Assembly: GCA_963580285.1 (NCBI GenBank)
Contig: OY757011.1
Span: 96,889,650-96,953,649, forward strand
From: Lucinisca nassula
Taxonomy: Eukaryota > Mollusca > Bivalvia > Lucinida > Lucinidae
Length of the DNA: 64,000 nucleotides
Direction of reading: 5' to 3'
Position numbers and translations under genes: made by a program. Below, in pieces: positions 11,880-23,949 of this stretch (the stretch's first letter is position 1; each line of letters opens with the position of its first letter). A model generated the notes under the pieces. That model made no database searches, was not told the origin of the DNA, and saw nothing but the letters and a program-made list of their open reading frames with translations.

Positions 11880-12800
11880 TTTTCGGGGTGGGGATCTAAA
11901 TAGTTTTTGAGATATCAGGGCTTATTTGAAGTGAGGGATGAGGCATGGCCCGGGCTCACCCCGTGGTACCCGGCCCAAGGTTGTTGTCACTGAATACGTC
12001 TTATGATAAGGAAGGAACAAGAATATATGTGTGTCTTAACGGCTTCTCGTAATTATTAGGCCTTGTGTATGAAGGTTTTTTATGCCCCCCCCCCCCCCCC
12101 GAGAATCTTTGATTCTGGGGGCATATAGTATTTGCCCTGTCTGTCTGTTTGTTTGTATGTTTGTTTGTCTGTATGTCCGTCACAAAAAACTTTAACCTTG
12201 ATCATATCTTCAAAAGTATTTACCTAGCCCCATAAAACTTCACACACTTATTCACTATCACAAGAGCTACATTCTGACTAAGGGCCATAACTCTGTTGTC
12301 TGTTTTGGCTGAATTATCTCCCCTTGAAATTTTGCAAAAAAAAAAACCTCAGAAATTGGCTCCCACGCCGTGTGTGTGTGTGGGGGGGGGGGGGGCATTG
12401 GTCGCCTATAGTGACAGCGCTTGTTTCTTTCTTTTTTTTGGGGGGGGGGGAGTGGTGGGGGCATGGTCTCGGTCCATCGGGGTGGAAGAACCCCACGGTT
12501 GTGTGTCACTGAATGTATTTTATCATAAGGAACAAGACTATATATCGTCTAACGGTAGGGATCTGAACGGGTTTTAGAGATAAGGCCTTTTATGAAGGTG
12601 AGTGATTAGGCATGGCTCCGTCGCACCCTGGGTGGCTCTCAGGTCGGTATTACCGAATGCCTCTCATCATAAGGAAGACGAATATATAGGGTTAAGGTGC
12701 GAGGATCTGAACGGTTTCTGAGATATTAAGCCTTTTATGAAGTGGGAAGTCGGACATGGCTCAGAGGGACCCTTTAAAATCCTCTTGAACAACTCATATA
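11880..12800. repeat. Degenerate ~130-150-bp tandem repeat with C and G runs
   Basis: The words ATCTGAACGG/ATCTAAATAG, TTTGAGATATCAG, CTTTTATGAAG, GGCATGGC and ATAAGGAA recur at about 11885, 12050, 12560 and 12710. Interposed are a C-run (12087), (TG)n plus G-run (12371-12395) and a T-run plus G-run (12430-12452). No gene. Confidence 0.6.
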
Positions 12801-13074
12801 TTGATATGTATCATATCCAAAATTTCATAACAATCCGACTGAGAACCAGACTAGACATAAATTTGGGCGAGTTTTTTGTGTGCCTACAAGGGGATCTTTT
12901 GGGTCCCCGTATTTAATTGTGAAACCCGCTTGCACAACTCAATATCCTTTTCTATCTTATCCCATTATTCAGAATAATCCTCCAAGTACATGTAGGTACT
13001 AAGAACTCGATCGAACAAAATTTGTGCGGAAAAAGAACACTTAAAAATCAGAGATTCCTATATAGTTTATGTTT

Positions 13075-13372
13075 GTTTGATTTGAGGTTTAACGTCCCCG
13101 TCAATACTGTATTTTGGAGACGCGTGGGACTTTTACCCGCCGTGAAATGAAATTTCATCTCCTGACCCCCCCCCCCCCCCCCGCCCCGCCTACGAAACTA
13201 ACAGGGTTTTTAAGTACGAACGGTCCGACTCGCACCGCTTTGCCTTGGCAAGCTTAGATCCTCTAAGCTGTTTACCAGTACTCATGTACGGTCGGTTTCA
13301 GCTCTGTGTCGAAGGATCATGCAGCCCATAACTTTCTTCAAGGCCCGATGGGCGGGGGCCGTCCAATACACT
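13075..13372 (+). repeat. SINE-like family G copy, reverse orientation
   Basis: It begins TTTGATTTGAGGTTTAACGT (complement of the family 3' tail) and runs through GGGACTTTTACCCG and CGGTCCGACTCGCACCGCTT to GATGGGCGGGGGCC. A C-run interrupts it near 13167-13182. Confidence 0.8.
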
Positions 13373-13615
13373 AAATACTCAAGTTACATGTTCTATTGTG
13401 GAAAGAGTTTATTAATACGCCAAAACAACTAAATGAAAACTGTTGAGTGTACAAGTCTTCTGGGCCAGATTACATAATTTCCACCAATTAATCCCAGAGA
13501 CCGCCGTCCATTTCCAGAGATCCACAGTGGAATCAACTATCGTAAAGGACTTGGAAATAAAATATGCACTATGTTTAACCCATTTTGTACCGGAAACACC
13601 AAAACTGGTACCCTG

Positions 13616-13682
13616 GCAAACAGTGCAGGCCCAAATCAGACGCCGCATAACGCGGCGTCTGATCAGGGCCTACACTGTTTGC
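13616..13682. repeat. 67-bp hairpin of the CAGACGCC/GGCGTCTG family
   Basis: GCAAACAGTGCAGGCCCAAA...CAGACGCCGC is mirrored by GCGGCGTCTGATCAGGGCCT...CACTGTTTGC. Related hairpins or halves occur near 6900, 10905, 19360, 23720 and 46113, and inside the 34.6-36.2-kb array. The surrounding 13373-14092 shows no other recognisable feature. Confidence 0.85.
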
Positions 13683-14092
13683 AAAAAGTTCAGCTATTTT
13701 CCGTATTATTTTTGAAGAAAGCCCAACCCGCCACCCCTAAATTGTTAAATGGACTGATGCTATAGATAAAGTGGAAGATTCCATTTGGTACAAACAGGAT
13801 TAAACGCAGTGATACATTTTACAGTGACCAAACAGTCTATTTACACCAGCTGTGTGTGTTTTAGAAGGTTTATTGTTTAGAAGCCAGGAATACTCTGCAA
13901 AAAAAAATAAAAACTAACAAACTGTTGAGTGAACACATATTCTTGGCCAGACCAGCAAGTTTCGGCCGATAAACCCCCATGATCTTCCAATAAATTCAAG
14001 CCAGATTTAATCTACTATATTCTGTAAGCCATCGCACCATCAACATTTCCAATGCTTTGATTGTAGTTTTCCTGTCTGCCAGCATGCTTTAT

Positions 14093-14735
14093 TACGGAAC
14101 CCGGGAAGGGACATAATTTCTTTTTAATATGTTGTGCGAACAAGATATTAAGTTGTGCGGACAACATAATTTATCTTGTGCGAACAACATATTATCTTGT
14201 GCGCACAAAATATTACCTTCTGCGGATAACATAATTTATCTTGTGCGGACAACATATTATCTTGTGCGAACAAGATAATATCTTGTCCACACAACATATT
14301 ATCTTGTTTGCACAACATAGATCTTGGGAAGTTATGCGAACAATATATTATCTTGTGCGGACAAGATATTATCTTGTTCGCACAACATAATATTTTGTGC
14401 GATCTTGTGCGGACAAGATAATATCTTGTGTGGACAAGATATTAAGCTATGCGAACAAGATAATATCTTGTCCGCACAAGATCTATGTTGTGCAGACAAG
14501 ATATTATCTTGTGCGGACAAGATATTATCTTGTGCAGACAAGATAATATCTTGTTCGCACAACCTCATATCTTGTATGTCCGCACAAGATAATATGTTGT
14601 CCGCACAAGATAATATGTTGTGCGGACAAGATAATGTGTTGTGCGGACAAGATAATGTGTTGTCCGCACAACATATAATCGTGTGCGCACAACTTATAAC
14701 ATAAAAAAAAATCATGTCCCTTCCCGGGTTCCGTA
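14093..14735. mobile_element. TIR element filled with a 21-bp palindrome chain, copy 1
   Basis: Ends TACGGAACCCGGGAAGGGAC and GTCCCTTCCCGGGTTCCGTA are perfect inverted repeats, followed inside by an AT-rich spacer. The interior repeats 21-bp words such as TATTATCTTGTGCGGACAAGA in both orientations. It therefore consists of interleaved palindromes (ACAAGATAATATCTTGT and CTTGTGCGCACAAG types). CTTTAT flanks both ends, a candidate 6-bp TSD. A second copy is at 28403-29085. Confidence 0.85.
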
Positions 14736-15433
14736 CTTTATAGATATTTTTTTTTTGTATTCTCAGGGGCCCTTCTGGAATTTTGTAAGTTTTAGCTATT
14801 CATCTTAATTTTTAAACCTTCTATCAATTGTTTCGAATTATCTAGATGAGAGATAACAATTAAAAGATGTATTTCATTCTATCTCAGCTTCGTTATCTTG
14901 AAGTATCTATTTTCGCCGTCAATGTGGCTGCATTTATTAACCATGCATAGTCATGAAAATGCCATTAAATGAAAATTGAGTCATTAGCCTTAATCATGCT
15001 ATTAATTGGACTATTTGTTTCACGGTAACCTGTAAAACCTGGACTTGTCTTGTGTGCTTATCTTGGGCTCGATTTTTGGTTTCGAAAGGAAATAGTTTTA
15101 TTTAAGATGAACGACATAACAGGATCATTTTCAACTCTCAAGTTTGTGTTATAAATAATAATAACAACAATAATAATAGTAATAATGATAATAATACTGG
15201 TTAGCATGTACTGCTTATTTGTGTTATAGTTACTGTGTTTTGAGGCGTCTCATCAGGGTCTACAACGCATGCTCAGACCTGTCCGTCGAAATATAAATGG
15301 TAAAGTATAAAATATGTTTCGAGTGACAGAAAGCCACGAAGGTAAAAATATCTTCAGTGATTACTAATCGATTATCGATCAGAATTGCAGGACTGATAAC
15401 CCGTGTCAAGGATAGAGACTATGTGCATGCTTA
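14736..15433. other. Intronic sequence without a recognised feature
   Basis: AT-rich, with an (AAT/AAC)n patch at 15150-15196 and a weak TGAGGCGTCTCATCAGGGTCT fragment of the CAGACGCC hairpin family near 15240. No coding signal. Confidence 0.6.
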
Positions 15434-15705
15434 TCACGAAACCACGCCTATATTATTTTGACCCCCTTGAACCCCACTTTTATATAGAAAACAGGGGTAA
15501 ACCTTATTTTCCTAATTTCTGCTCTAAACTATAGACTGTGGGTACTCGTTAGACCCGCCTCGACGAGGCGGTTCTAACGAGTACCTACAAGCTATATTTT
15601 GAGCAGAAATAAGAAACAGTTTTCAATTTTTCTTCTTAAAATGTTCTCTCTTTTTTTCGGCGGTAAAGTTTACAATGTATTTGCATAGGCGATTTTTCGT
15701 AATGT
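15434..15705. mobile_element. Palindromic MITE, subfamily A
   Basis: Ends CACGAAACCACGCCTATATT and CATAGGCGATTTTTCGTAAT; central CCGCCTCGACGAGGCGG with GTGGGTACTCGTTAGA/TCTAACGAGTACCTAC arms. Part of the inner AACTGGGGTTT arm is lost. Confidence 0.9.
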
Positions 15706-15771
15706 ATATGCGCATGCCGTTCTGTTGTTTTTCTCCTGCATGTTGCGGGTAACAGGTCTTTATTTGTGCCT

Positions 15772-16065
15772 TTGTTTAAATTGGTATTTTACGTCCCCAG
15801 CAACAATATTTAGGTCATTTGGAGTCATTGCTTCCAATTATGTGGGACTTTTACCCGACATTGAGATGAAATGACAATTCAATCCCTACCGTCTAAACAT
15901 ACCGATAGGGTTGATATGCAGGGACGGTCCGACTCGCACCACTTAAAAAAGTGGTTTATCAGGACTTGTGTGTGGTCGGTTTTAGCTCTGCGTCGAAGCA
16001 CTATGCAACCCAATTTATTTTTCCAAGCCCCGATGGGCGGAGGCCTTGTTATTTGTGTCACCATA
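15772..16065 (+). repeat. SINE-like family G copy, reverse orientation
   Basis: Runs from TTTTACGTCCCCAGCAACA through GGGACTTTTACCCGACATTG to CCCCGATGGGCGGAGGCC. Some 20 bp near GCACCACTT are divergent or deleted. Confidence 0.75.
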
Positions 16066-16151
16066 AGATGTGTTAAATCCTTGACGAATGTTTGAGTGAT
16101 TCTACAATCGGATCTATGCGGCCAGCCAACGCATCGGGGCCACAGCACTGG

Positions 16152-16468
16152 GGTTGGTTGTTTGATATGAGGTTTAACGTTCCCGTCAACACTGCAAAGG
16201 TCATTTTGGAGACATTGCTACTAATTTTGTAGGACTTTTACCCGACATTGAGATGGAATGACATCTCAAGCCCTGCCGCCAAATGAAACCAATAGGGTTT
16301 AAAAGCATGGGCGGTCCGAATCTCGCACCGCTTTGCCTGGGCAGGCTTAGACCCTCTAAACGGTTTACCGGTACTCGTGTCGTGTGCGGGTCGGTTTCAG
16401 CTCTGCGTGGAAGCATCATGCAGCCCATCTATTTATTCAAGCCCCGATGGGCGGGGCCGATTGGGGTT
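16152..16468 (+). repeat. SINE-like family G copy, full length, reverse orientation
   Basis: Nearly complete: GTTTGATATGAGGTTTAACG..., AGACATTGCTACTAATTTTG, GGCAGGCTTAGACCCTCTAA, and CCCCGATGGGCGGGGCCGAT. The head shows no tRNA-type A and B boxes, so the origin of this family is unclear to me. Confidence 0.8.
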
Positions 16469-16698
16469 TGAGTTGGGCGAATGTGTCGTGTATCATACGT
16501 CACTGGATTGGCAGGGTCGCGCTTCTTGCAGCAGGTACAGGTAGAGGTGGAAATTTTATCATCTCTTCTGTTTCTACACTTACGCTTCCATTTAATTTCA
16601 TTTTTCTCCCCTGTTCCGCATTTTCATCCCTACTATCTTATCTTGTTTACCCTTTCCCTGGGAAATGGCATATGTTGAAATGTAAAACCCAACACAAT

Positions 16699-17009
16699 CA
16701 ATCTGGGGCCAGATGTTCAAAGCATCGTTAGCTTAACGAGCTCGTTAGTGGTCAAATTGTTAACTGTTCTGGTAAGTACAATATGTAACATAGTGGTATT
16801 TTTGCTGAAAAAAAATGTGAGCAGCTTTTGCATTTGCAAAAGATGCTCACATTTTTTCAGCAAAAATATTACTATATGTGCAGCAGCTTTTGCATTTGCA
16901 AAAGATGCTCACATTTTTTCAGCAAAAATATTACGATATTGAACGATCAAAGTTTTAACGATTTGTTAACTAACGACGCCGTTAGTTTTGAGCAACTGGT
17001 CCCTGGGCT
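16699..17009. mobile_element. MITE with GGGGCCAGATGTTCAAA termini and duplicated hairpin
   Basis: Left end TGGGGCCAGATGTTCAAAGC, right-end complement CAGGGACCAGTTGCTCAAAA. Next inward are GTTAGCTTAACGA and GTTAACTAACGA. The centre holds two copies of a hairpin (GCAGCTTTTGC/GCAAAAGATGC), at about 16818-16852 and 16882-16915, each followed by TTTTTTCAGCAAAAATATTAC. Confidence 0.75.
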
Positions 17010-17032
17010 ATAAGCAAACCTCTCATCATGTT

Positions 17033-17245
17033 AATCAGTCCGTGTAATGAATACCCCTCTAACCCCGACTTTATATTGAGACAACTTGAGTTTACAGGGG
17101 TGTACATTGTTTTGCTTGTTTCCACTCCCAGACATAGGTCTCGACGAGGCGGTTCTAAAAATAAACCGCAAACTATGTTTGGAGCATAAATAACAGAAAG
17201 TTACATATTGTCATCGGAAAAGTAGCCATTTCAAGCGTAGTTATT
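17033..17245. mobile_element. Palindromic MITE, subfamily B, partly deleted
   Basis: GAATACCCCTCTAACCCCGA, then ACATAGGTCTCGACGAGGCG (part of the inner arm lost), then CTATGTTTGGAGCATAAATA and GGAAAAGTAGCCATTTCA. Confidence 0.75.
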
Positions 17246-17847
17246 AACATATTTATAATCAGTCACTGAATCAGATATAAGCACTGTAGATGATATAAAC
17301 ACTGTGGCTGGTAAGTAATATAACGTGACGTCAAAGATCACGTTTTGAACCCGCGCGTTACATCACTGTATATGAACGCCGTCAACAGCGTTCGATTAAA
17401 AGATGGAAAACTATTGAAAACGTAAATGTTAGAAGACAAATAAATTGAGTTAACAGACATGACGTTTTGTTCGTTTGGTTTTTTTGTTTCTTTTTTTTTT
17501 TTTTCAAAGATGGCAGCTTCTACTTGAATAATCATTCCGCCATTGTCGTTGGTTAGTCCATTCTTATGCTTTCGAAATACTTCCTAAAAAATACCATTTT
17601 GGTGGCAGTTTTAATATTTCGATCGCATAGTTGGAATATTTCGATGACATAGTTGATCAAAGCACTGAGAGTGCTGATGGAGCGTAGCTTTGATAATTTG
17701 ATTTAGCGTCTGATTGGTATTTTAATTCAGGCTCATATTGATCCAATGAACATAGCTGTTTGAAGCTATTCTGGGCCAGAAGTCGTGTTAAAGCAACAAG
17801 ACCAATATTGAAATTAACTCACGCTAAGGTGTAGACCCCGCAACAAC
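17246..17847. other. Intronic sequence, no gene seen
   Basis: A T-run is at 17492-17504. The word ATACCATTTTGGTGGCAG (about 17590) recurs near 19990 with the same following sequence, so it is a dispersed repeat of unknown type. Confidence 0.5.
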
Positions 17848-17892
17848 CATCACGAAAACACGCCTGTACAAATACATTGTCATTTTTTTTTG

Positions 17893-17926
<34 letters not shown>

Positions 17927-18052
17927 AAATTTTCAGATACAAAATTGTGATATTTTCTTATCTCTGCTCAAAACATTGATTGCCGGGACTTGATTGAACC
18001 GCCTTGGCGAGGCAGTTTTATCAAGAACCCACAATCAATGTTTTTGAGCAAT
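17848..18052. mobile_element. Palindromic MITE, subfamily A, truncated, with long A-run
   Basis: CATCACGAAAACACGCCTGT, an A-run of more than 25 (about 17897-17923), then TTTTCTTATCTCTGCTCAAA, a degenerate central hairpin and TGTTTTTGAGCA. The right third is missing. Confidence 0.8.
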
Positions 18053-18099
18053 ACAGCAACCATGCAGTTCAACAGTTTACTTGAAGATTTCTGCTGAGC

Positions 18100-19065
18100 T
18101 ATAGTTCGTGCAATAACTGCGGCTTGTGCAATTGTTTGGCGGCTTTAAAGTTATTTTATGGAATCAGTTTTTGAAAAATTACCTTTGGGAGGTTATTTAT
18201 CTTGCATTAGACATTCTTCTTGGTTACGACTTGATTGTGAAAAATTATCATACTTTTCCTAGCAGTTTATAAGTTATACATCCGCAATCAGTCTTTAAAA
18301 ATTGCCTCAGTGAGGCTGTTTATAAAGCTATCTGGCATTAGACAATACCATTAGCTTGATCTTGTCAATTTACATCTGCATGCAAAACATTATAGAAATA
18401 TACCCGTCGGGTTGAAAGTTATAAGACCGTGCCGAGGCTAAAATAAAGAAATTGGGCATTCAGGAATCGCGTTGGTTAGATCTGTACATTATATCTCTGC
18501 ATGCTAACAGTTGTCAAAAATATTCCAAGTAGATTAGAAGTTACACTTCGAAATAATTTTTCAGTTTGCCTAGGCGAGGCCGTTTGTAAAGTAATTTGGC
18601 ATAAGACAATTTTGCGGGTTATGTATTGTCAATATCAACCTGCATGCCGAAAATGATCAAAGCCGGGTTTAGATGTTATACTCTGTATTCATTTTTTATA
18701 TTATTTTGCCTCGGCGAGGCCATTCATAAAGTAATCTTGCATAAAACAGCCTCACGGGTTAGGTATTGTCAATATCAACCCGAATGCCAAAAATGATCGG
18801 AATATTCAGAGAGGTTTGAACATTATACTCTATTAACATTTTTCGAAATATATATTGCATCGGTGAGGCCATTTATGAAGTGATCTTGCATACGACAGTT
18901 TCTTGGGTTAGTTATTGTCAATATCAATCCATAGGAATATTTGAAGAGGTTTAGACATTATACTCCGTTATTATTATATAAAAATAAATTGCCTCGACGA
19001 GGCCATTTATGAAATGATCTGGCATTAAGGCAATTTCTTTGGTTAGATATTGTCAATACAGCACA
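18100..19065. repeat. Degenerate tandem array, ~165-180-bp unit
   Basis: The motif GCCTCGGCGAGGCCATTTAT (with variants) recurs at about 18303, 18568, 18708, 18858 and 18990. Each is followed by TTAGATATTGTCAATATCAA and TGCCAAAAATGATC. GCCTCGGCGAGGC is itself a palindrome and also occurs in the element at 20237-21994, so the arrays are related. Confidence 0.7.
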
Positions 19066-20048
19066 GTACACAGTCTTTTACCGGAAACCAACAACTGCCT
19101 TTCTTGGATCAGCGAAAGGGATAGAATCACCGTGGAACAGATTTCACGATCAATCTCCTGGAAAGAATGTTGCCGAACCCGGCAGGTATCGAACTTGCGT
19201 CTGAGCTGAAAATTTGCTGTATTTATGGTCACGTGCCTAGGACGCAGACAGGTCGCTTTAAAAAAGTAGCAGCCCCCCCCCCCCCCCCACACACACACAC
19301 AAACACACATTAACCCATACTCTGAGTATATGTCTAGCAGCCTTTTTAGGGACAAACATAGCAGACCCAAATCAGACGCTACAACAAGTGGCGTCTCATC
19401 TGTGTCTAAACTGCAAAATTTACTCCTTGACGTGCACCTGTCCAATCTCATTCCAACTGTCTTATTTTGGTAATACATTATCGACCTACACTGCGTACTT
19501 TTAACCCATTTCAAACGAATGGAATCCTCAACACCTTATATCAGTATGGGATGAGTTCATTTTAAAATCAGGGATGTCAGGTTGTGTCTTCCACGAAATA
19601 TTTGGCAAAAAATGGCTGAACCTTTTTTGTAAGTATGCAGTGAAGGGCATAATGAGACTCCGCGTTGTGTGGTATCTGATCTGGGTTTGTCCTGTTTGCA
19701 AGTTGCCAGGTTTGGGATTTTATGGTACAAATGGGCTGTAAACTGGGTTATATGAACTGAACTATAAAACGATTAGACTGCTACACAGTTCATCTATTAA
19801 AAATATTCATCTATTCCGTTTGAAATAGGTGGTCTGTGAAGCAGTCTATAAGATGATACCGCATGGCGTAATAATCTACTACGTTAACACGGGGAACTAT
19901 ATTCTCAGGTCATATGCATTAACACCGAAAGTAGTGCCGAAATCACTTCTCATCTCACTGGAGCTACGCTGCAACAGCTACGCTCCAAAAAATACCATTT
20001 TGGTGGCAGTTTTAATATTTCGATGACATAGTTGGAATTATAGGGAAC
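19066..20048. other. Low-complexity tract and dispersed-repeat fragments
   Basis: C-run with (CA)n is at 19273-19310. A CAGACGCC-type hairpin half pair is at 19360-19415. A single diverged unit of the 34.6-kb array (GGAATCCTCAACACCTTATA...GTTGTGTCTTCC) is at about 19518-19720. The minus-strand open frame across 19053-19514 has no domain. Confidence 0.5.
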
Positions 20049-20186
20049 GAATTAGCATTTTTGTGAATTTTATCGATGTGTAAACAGCGGCGAATTACTC
20101 ACAAACTTAGCATGAAGCGGCTTCATGCTAAGTTGGCGAGTGGTTCGTCGCAGTTTACACATCGATAAAATCAACGAAAAATGAAA
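20049..20186. mobile_element. Palindromic MITE, ~138 bp
   Basis: ATTTTATCGATGTGTAAAC is mirrored by GTTTACACATCGATAAAAT, with a central CTTAGCATGAAGC GGC GCTTCATGCTAAG-like hairpin (shared G/C). No coding sequence. Confidence 0.85.
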
Positions 20187-20236
20187 TTCTTTCCTACAAT
20201 AAACACTATAGAATATAACCAGTGCTTCAGCTGAAG

Positions 20237-21994
20237 TGCACGACCCGCCGGATGCTTTTAGCTTTATGAGTGTTACCATATATGGGTATGGCGGCCATTT
20301 TGGTCATGTGACCTGGACCTAAAACGGTTCCCCCAATAAATGCGCCTTATCGCAAGGAGCAAAAATACATCTTATACTTTAGTACTGTATTCTGAATCGT
20401 TTGCAGGATAAAATGCTTTTTCACTTTTCCAATACAAAAGCATATGTGTCAAAGTTTGACCTAGGCACAAAGAAGGTCAATGTCAACCCAGGGTCACCAT
20501 TTAAGCAATCTATGATGGGCGTACGTCCCAGATGCTATTTATCAAGTTTCGTGGAAATCTGCCCAGTGGTTCTGGAGAAGACTATTTTTGAAGGGTTTTT
20601 ACCATATATGGCTTGGCGGCCATTTTGGTCATGTGACCTGGACCACATGAGCAAATTTTGGTTTCCCCTATCCCATAGAGGCTCCATATGAAATTTGACT
20701 TAAATCGGCCCAACGGTTTCCGAGGAGAAGTGGTTAAAAAAATTTCACATTTTTTCGCCTCGGCGAGGCTATACTAAATGGAATAGAATATTTCGCAAGT
20801 TCATTGGTTAGATCTCATTGATATCTATCAGTATGCCAAAAATTGTTTAAATATTCCGTGCAGTTAAGTCACTATCACCAATTTTCACAAACGGGTTACG
20901 GACGGACGGACAGACAGACCATATATGGCTTGGCGGCCATTTTGGTCATGTGACCTGGACCCCATGAGCAAATTTTGGTTTCCCCCATCCCATAGAGGCT
21001 CCATATGAAATTTGACTTCAATCGGCCCAACGGTTTCCGAGGTGAAGCAGTTCCAAAATTTTTACATTTTTCGCCTCGGCGAGGCTATACTAAATGGAAT
21101 AGAATATTTCGCAAGTTGATTGGTTAGATCTCATTGATATCTATCAGTATGCCAAAAATTGTTTAAATATTCCATGAGGTTAAGTCACTATCACCAATTT
21201 TCACAAATGGGTTACGGACGGACAGACAGACAGACCATATATGGCTTGGCGGCCATTTTGGTCATGTGACCTGGACCCCATGAGCAGATTTTGGTTTCCC
21301 CCTTCCCATAGAGGCTCCATATGAAATTTGACTTCAATCGGCCCAACGGTTTCCGGGGTGAAGCAGTTCGAAAATTTTCACATTTTTCGCCTCGGCGAGG
21401 CTATACTAAATGGAATGTAATATTTCACAAATTCATTGGTTAGAGCTCATTGATATCTATCAGTATGCCAAAAATTGTTTAAATATTCCAAGCGGTTAAA
21501 TCACTATCACCAATTTTCACAAACGGGTTACGGACGGACAGACAGACAGACAGACCATATATGGCTTGGCGGCCATTTTGGTCATGTGACCTGGACCCCA
21601 TGAGCAAATTTTGGTTTCCCCCATCCCATAGAGGCTCCATATGAAATTTGACTTCAATCGGCCCAACGGTTTCCGAGGAGAAGCAGTTCGAAAATTTTCA
21701 CATTTTTCGCCTCGGCGAGGCTATACTAAATGGAATGTAATATTTCGCGAGTTCATTGGTTAGATCTCATTGATATCTATCAGTATGCCAAAAATTGTTT
21801 AAATATTCCAAGCGGTTAAGTCACTATCACCTATTTTCACAAACGGGTTACGGACGGACAGACAGAATGACAGACTGACAGACTGACAGACTGACAGAAT
21901 GACAGACTGACAGAATGACAGAATGACATGGTGATTTTAGGGCACTTAGAAAATCAACCGACTTCAGTCGGTCGCTTTTTCTGCGGGTCGTGCA
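20237..21994 (+). mobile_element. Element with TGCACGACCCGC ends and ~317-bp tandem core
   Basis: TGCACGACCCGC at 20237-20248 is repeated inverted at 21983-21994. The core has four tandem units starting at ATATATGGCTTGGCGGCC (20604, 20921, 21237, 21557), joined by ACGGACGGACAGACAGACC. It is followed by a (GACAGACT/GACAGAAT)n tail (21853-21928) and a terminal hairpin AACCGACTTCAGTCGGT. Tandem core plus microsatellite tail resembles bivalve pearl-type elements. A related insertion is at 43654-44794. Confidence 0.75.
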
Positions 21995-22035
21995 ATTACA
22001 TTATGTGAGAGACAAATGCTTTCACGGCTCCAAAA

Positions 22036-22347
22036 GCATTACGAAAGCATGCCTATACAAATACATTGCCATCTTTATCGCCGAAAACAATGAAAATTTT
22101 AAATGAAAAATTGTGATATTTTTCTTATTTCTGCTCTAAAATATAGATTGTGGGTACTCGTTAGAACCGCCTCATTTGTGGGTACTCGTAAGAACCGCCT
22201 CGATGAGGCGGTTCTAACGAGTACCCACAATCTATATTTTAGAGCAGAAATAAGAAAAATAAGGTATACCCCCGGAAACCCCCAGTTTTACTATATAAAA
22301 GTGGGGTTCAAGGGGGTCAAAATTATATAGGCGTGTTTTCGTTATGT
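22036..22347. mobile_element. Palindromic MITE, subfamily A, with partly duplicated core
   Basis: Ends CATTACGAAAGCATGCCTAT and TATAGGCGTGTTTTCGTTAT. The half-core GTGGGTACTCGTTAGAACCG occurs and then is repeated (GTGGGTACTCGTAAGAACCG) before the complementary half, so one arm is present twice. Confidence 0.9.
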
Positions 22348-22457
22348 TTAAAAAAATCCCAGAACCACAATCACAAGACGGAACACGCCCTTGTCATCAG
22401 TAGGAAGAGAACGATATCAACAATTACGATACATGTATACATGTAACGCACCCGCGC

Positions 22458-22692
22458 GACATAGTGCATTTTTTCACATATCCGAAATGGCTACTTTTCT
22501 GATGAAAATCTGTGATATTTTTTTCTTATTTATTGTGCAAACATAGGCTGTGGGTACTTGTTAGAACCGCCCCATTGGTTCTAACGAGTACCCAAACATA
22601 TTTTGGATCAGAAATAAGAAACATAATATATACCACCGTAAACCCCAGTTTTCTCTGTATAAACTGGGGTTTAGAGGGGTGTTCATTTCACC
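22458..22692. mobile_element. Palindromic MITE, subfamily B, inverted
   Basis: AAATGGCTACTTTTCTGATG, AACATAGGCTGTGGGTACTT, a shortened hairpin, and AACTGGGGTTTAGAGGGGTG. It is the reverse complement of the layout at 51524-51794. Confidence 0.8.
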
Positions 22693-22984
22693 GTCTTGTT
22701 CACTTGATGACGAGCGGAACGATCAGCCTCTCTTCCTTGATTGCTGGAATGCAAAAATGCAAAATAAAGTACTATTAGTCTAAGTGTGTTTTGTTAACAT
22801 TCAACAGGCAACAGCGAAAGAAATCAAAGCACTGAGAGTACTGGTGGGTCGATCGTCTCTGAGTGTAGGTTGGGAAAATAATCCTGAGCTGAAAATCGAA
22901 CTGTTCGTTTAACTTTCAGCAAGCACAGTAGAGCTGATCAGAAATCGCGTTATGTGGCGTATGATTATGTAGATTCTGTTTGCC

Positions 22985-23142
22985 AATGCCCAAGTGTACA
23001 AGCACAGTCCACCCGCCCCCGCCAATCGGGGCTTGAATAAATAGATGTGCTGCATGATGCTTGCATGCAGAGCTGAAAGTCCCGTTACATTGGAAGTAAC
23101 GTCTCCAAATGACCTATACAGTGTTGACGGGGACGTTAAACC
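22985..23142 (-). repeat. SINE-like family G, internally deleted
   Basis: GCCCCCGCCAATCGGGGCTT through TGCATGCAGAGCTGAAA jumps directly to GTCCCGTTACATTGGAAGTA and ends ACGGGGACGTTAAACCTTA. About 150 bp of the middle is absent. Confidence 0.75.
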
Positions 23143-23949
23143 TTAGATCAGCCCAGAATTGTCTTCTTACGCTGCGCTCTGACGTCTTTTGGTAGTACTT
23201 GGATTTTGTTCAACAGAGTGGGGAGGGTGCAAACGCAGCCCCCTCCCATCTTTTGGAAATTATTTCGGATTCATACAGTTTTTCACCCTCTGCAAAATAC
23301 CTGAAATTCGCAGATATCGCCCGACCCTTTTCAGAGTCTGCGTACGGCCCTGAATCATGTTAAAAACTGTTATTGTGTACATATGGCGAACGTTGCCGAC
23401 CTGATCAGAAGCAATGTACTCTATATCCGATCTTGGTCGGCGCTGTATGTCTGATAAAGGTACCACCTATAAAGTCAGGGCTACTCATGTTTGCACTAAA
23501 TCATTTCAGGGTTCTAAAATTATGTTCTTAGCAGGAGTGCGAAAAGTCTATTTTTACTCGACTTGGCATACATTATAAATAGAATGTTCCGAAAGATGTC
23601 ACGTGACATCGTGGCCTAGTTTAAGATATTGCTTTTATTTCATTACGTGAGCAACCTAGCATTCTTATACTATTTCGTTAAACCCCAAATGCCACTATTT
23701 AAGCAAACAGTGAAGTTCCTGTGCAACCTGCTGATCAGACGCCACATTCCGCGGCGTCTGATCTGGGTATTATCCAGCACACGATTCCTCTCAAGACTCT
23801 ATAGATAGCTCTTGTTGCATCGATAAAAATAGCGTAACGTTTCAAGTTCTATTAATAAAACATACTATTGATTTTCCCAAATCAGTGATGGTCTCTTTAG
23901 ATAGCTCCTGTTGGATCGATAAAAATAGCGCAACGTTTCAAGTTCTAAT
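23143..23949. other. Unannotated sequence ending in an ~80-bp tandem duplication
   Basis: No gene seen in 23143-23790. A CAGACGCC...GGCGTCTG hairpin is at about 23732-23765. From about 23806 a unit with ATCGATAAAAATAGCG, AACGTTTCAAGTTCTA and TTTTCCCAAATCAGT is repeated. The second unit is split by the pearl-like element and resumes at 25789. Confidence 0.6.

Noticed and set aside
14324..14715. Overlapping 126- and 127-residue frames on opposite strands with a 7-residue repeat
   Set aside because: A 21-bp stop-free repeat read in frame gives this automatically; it is the palindrome chain of the TIR element.
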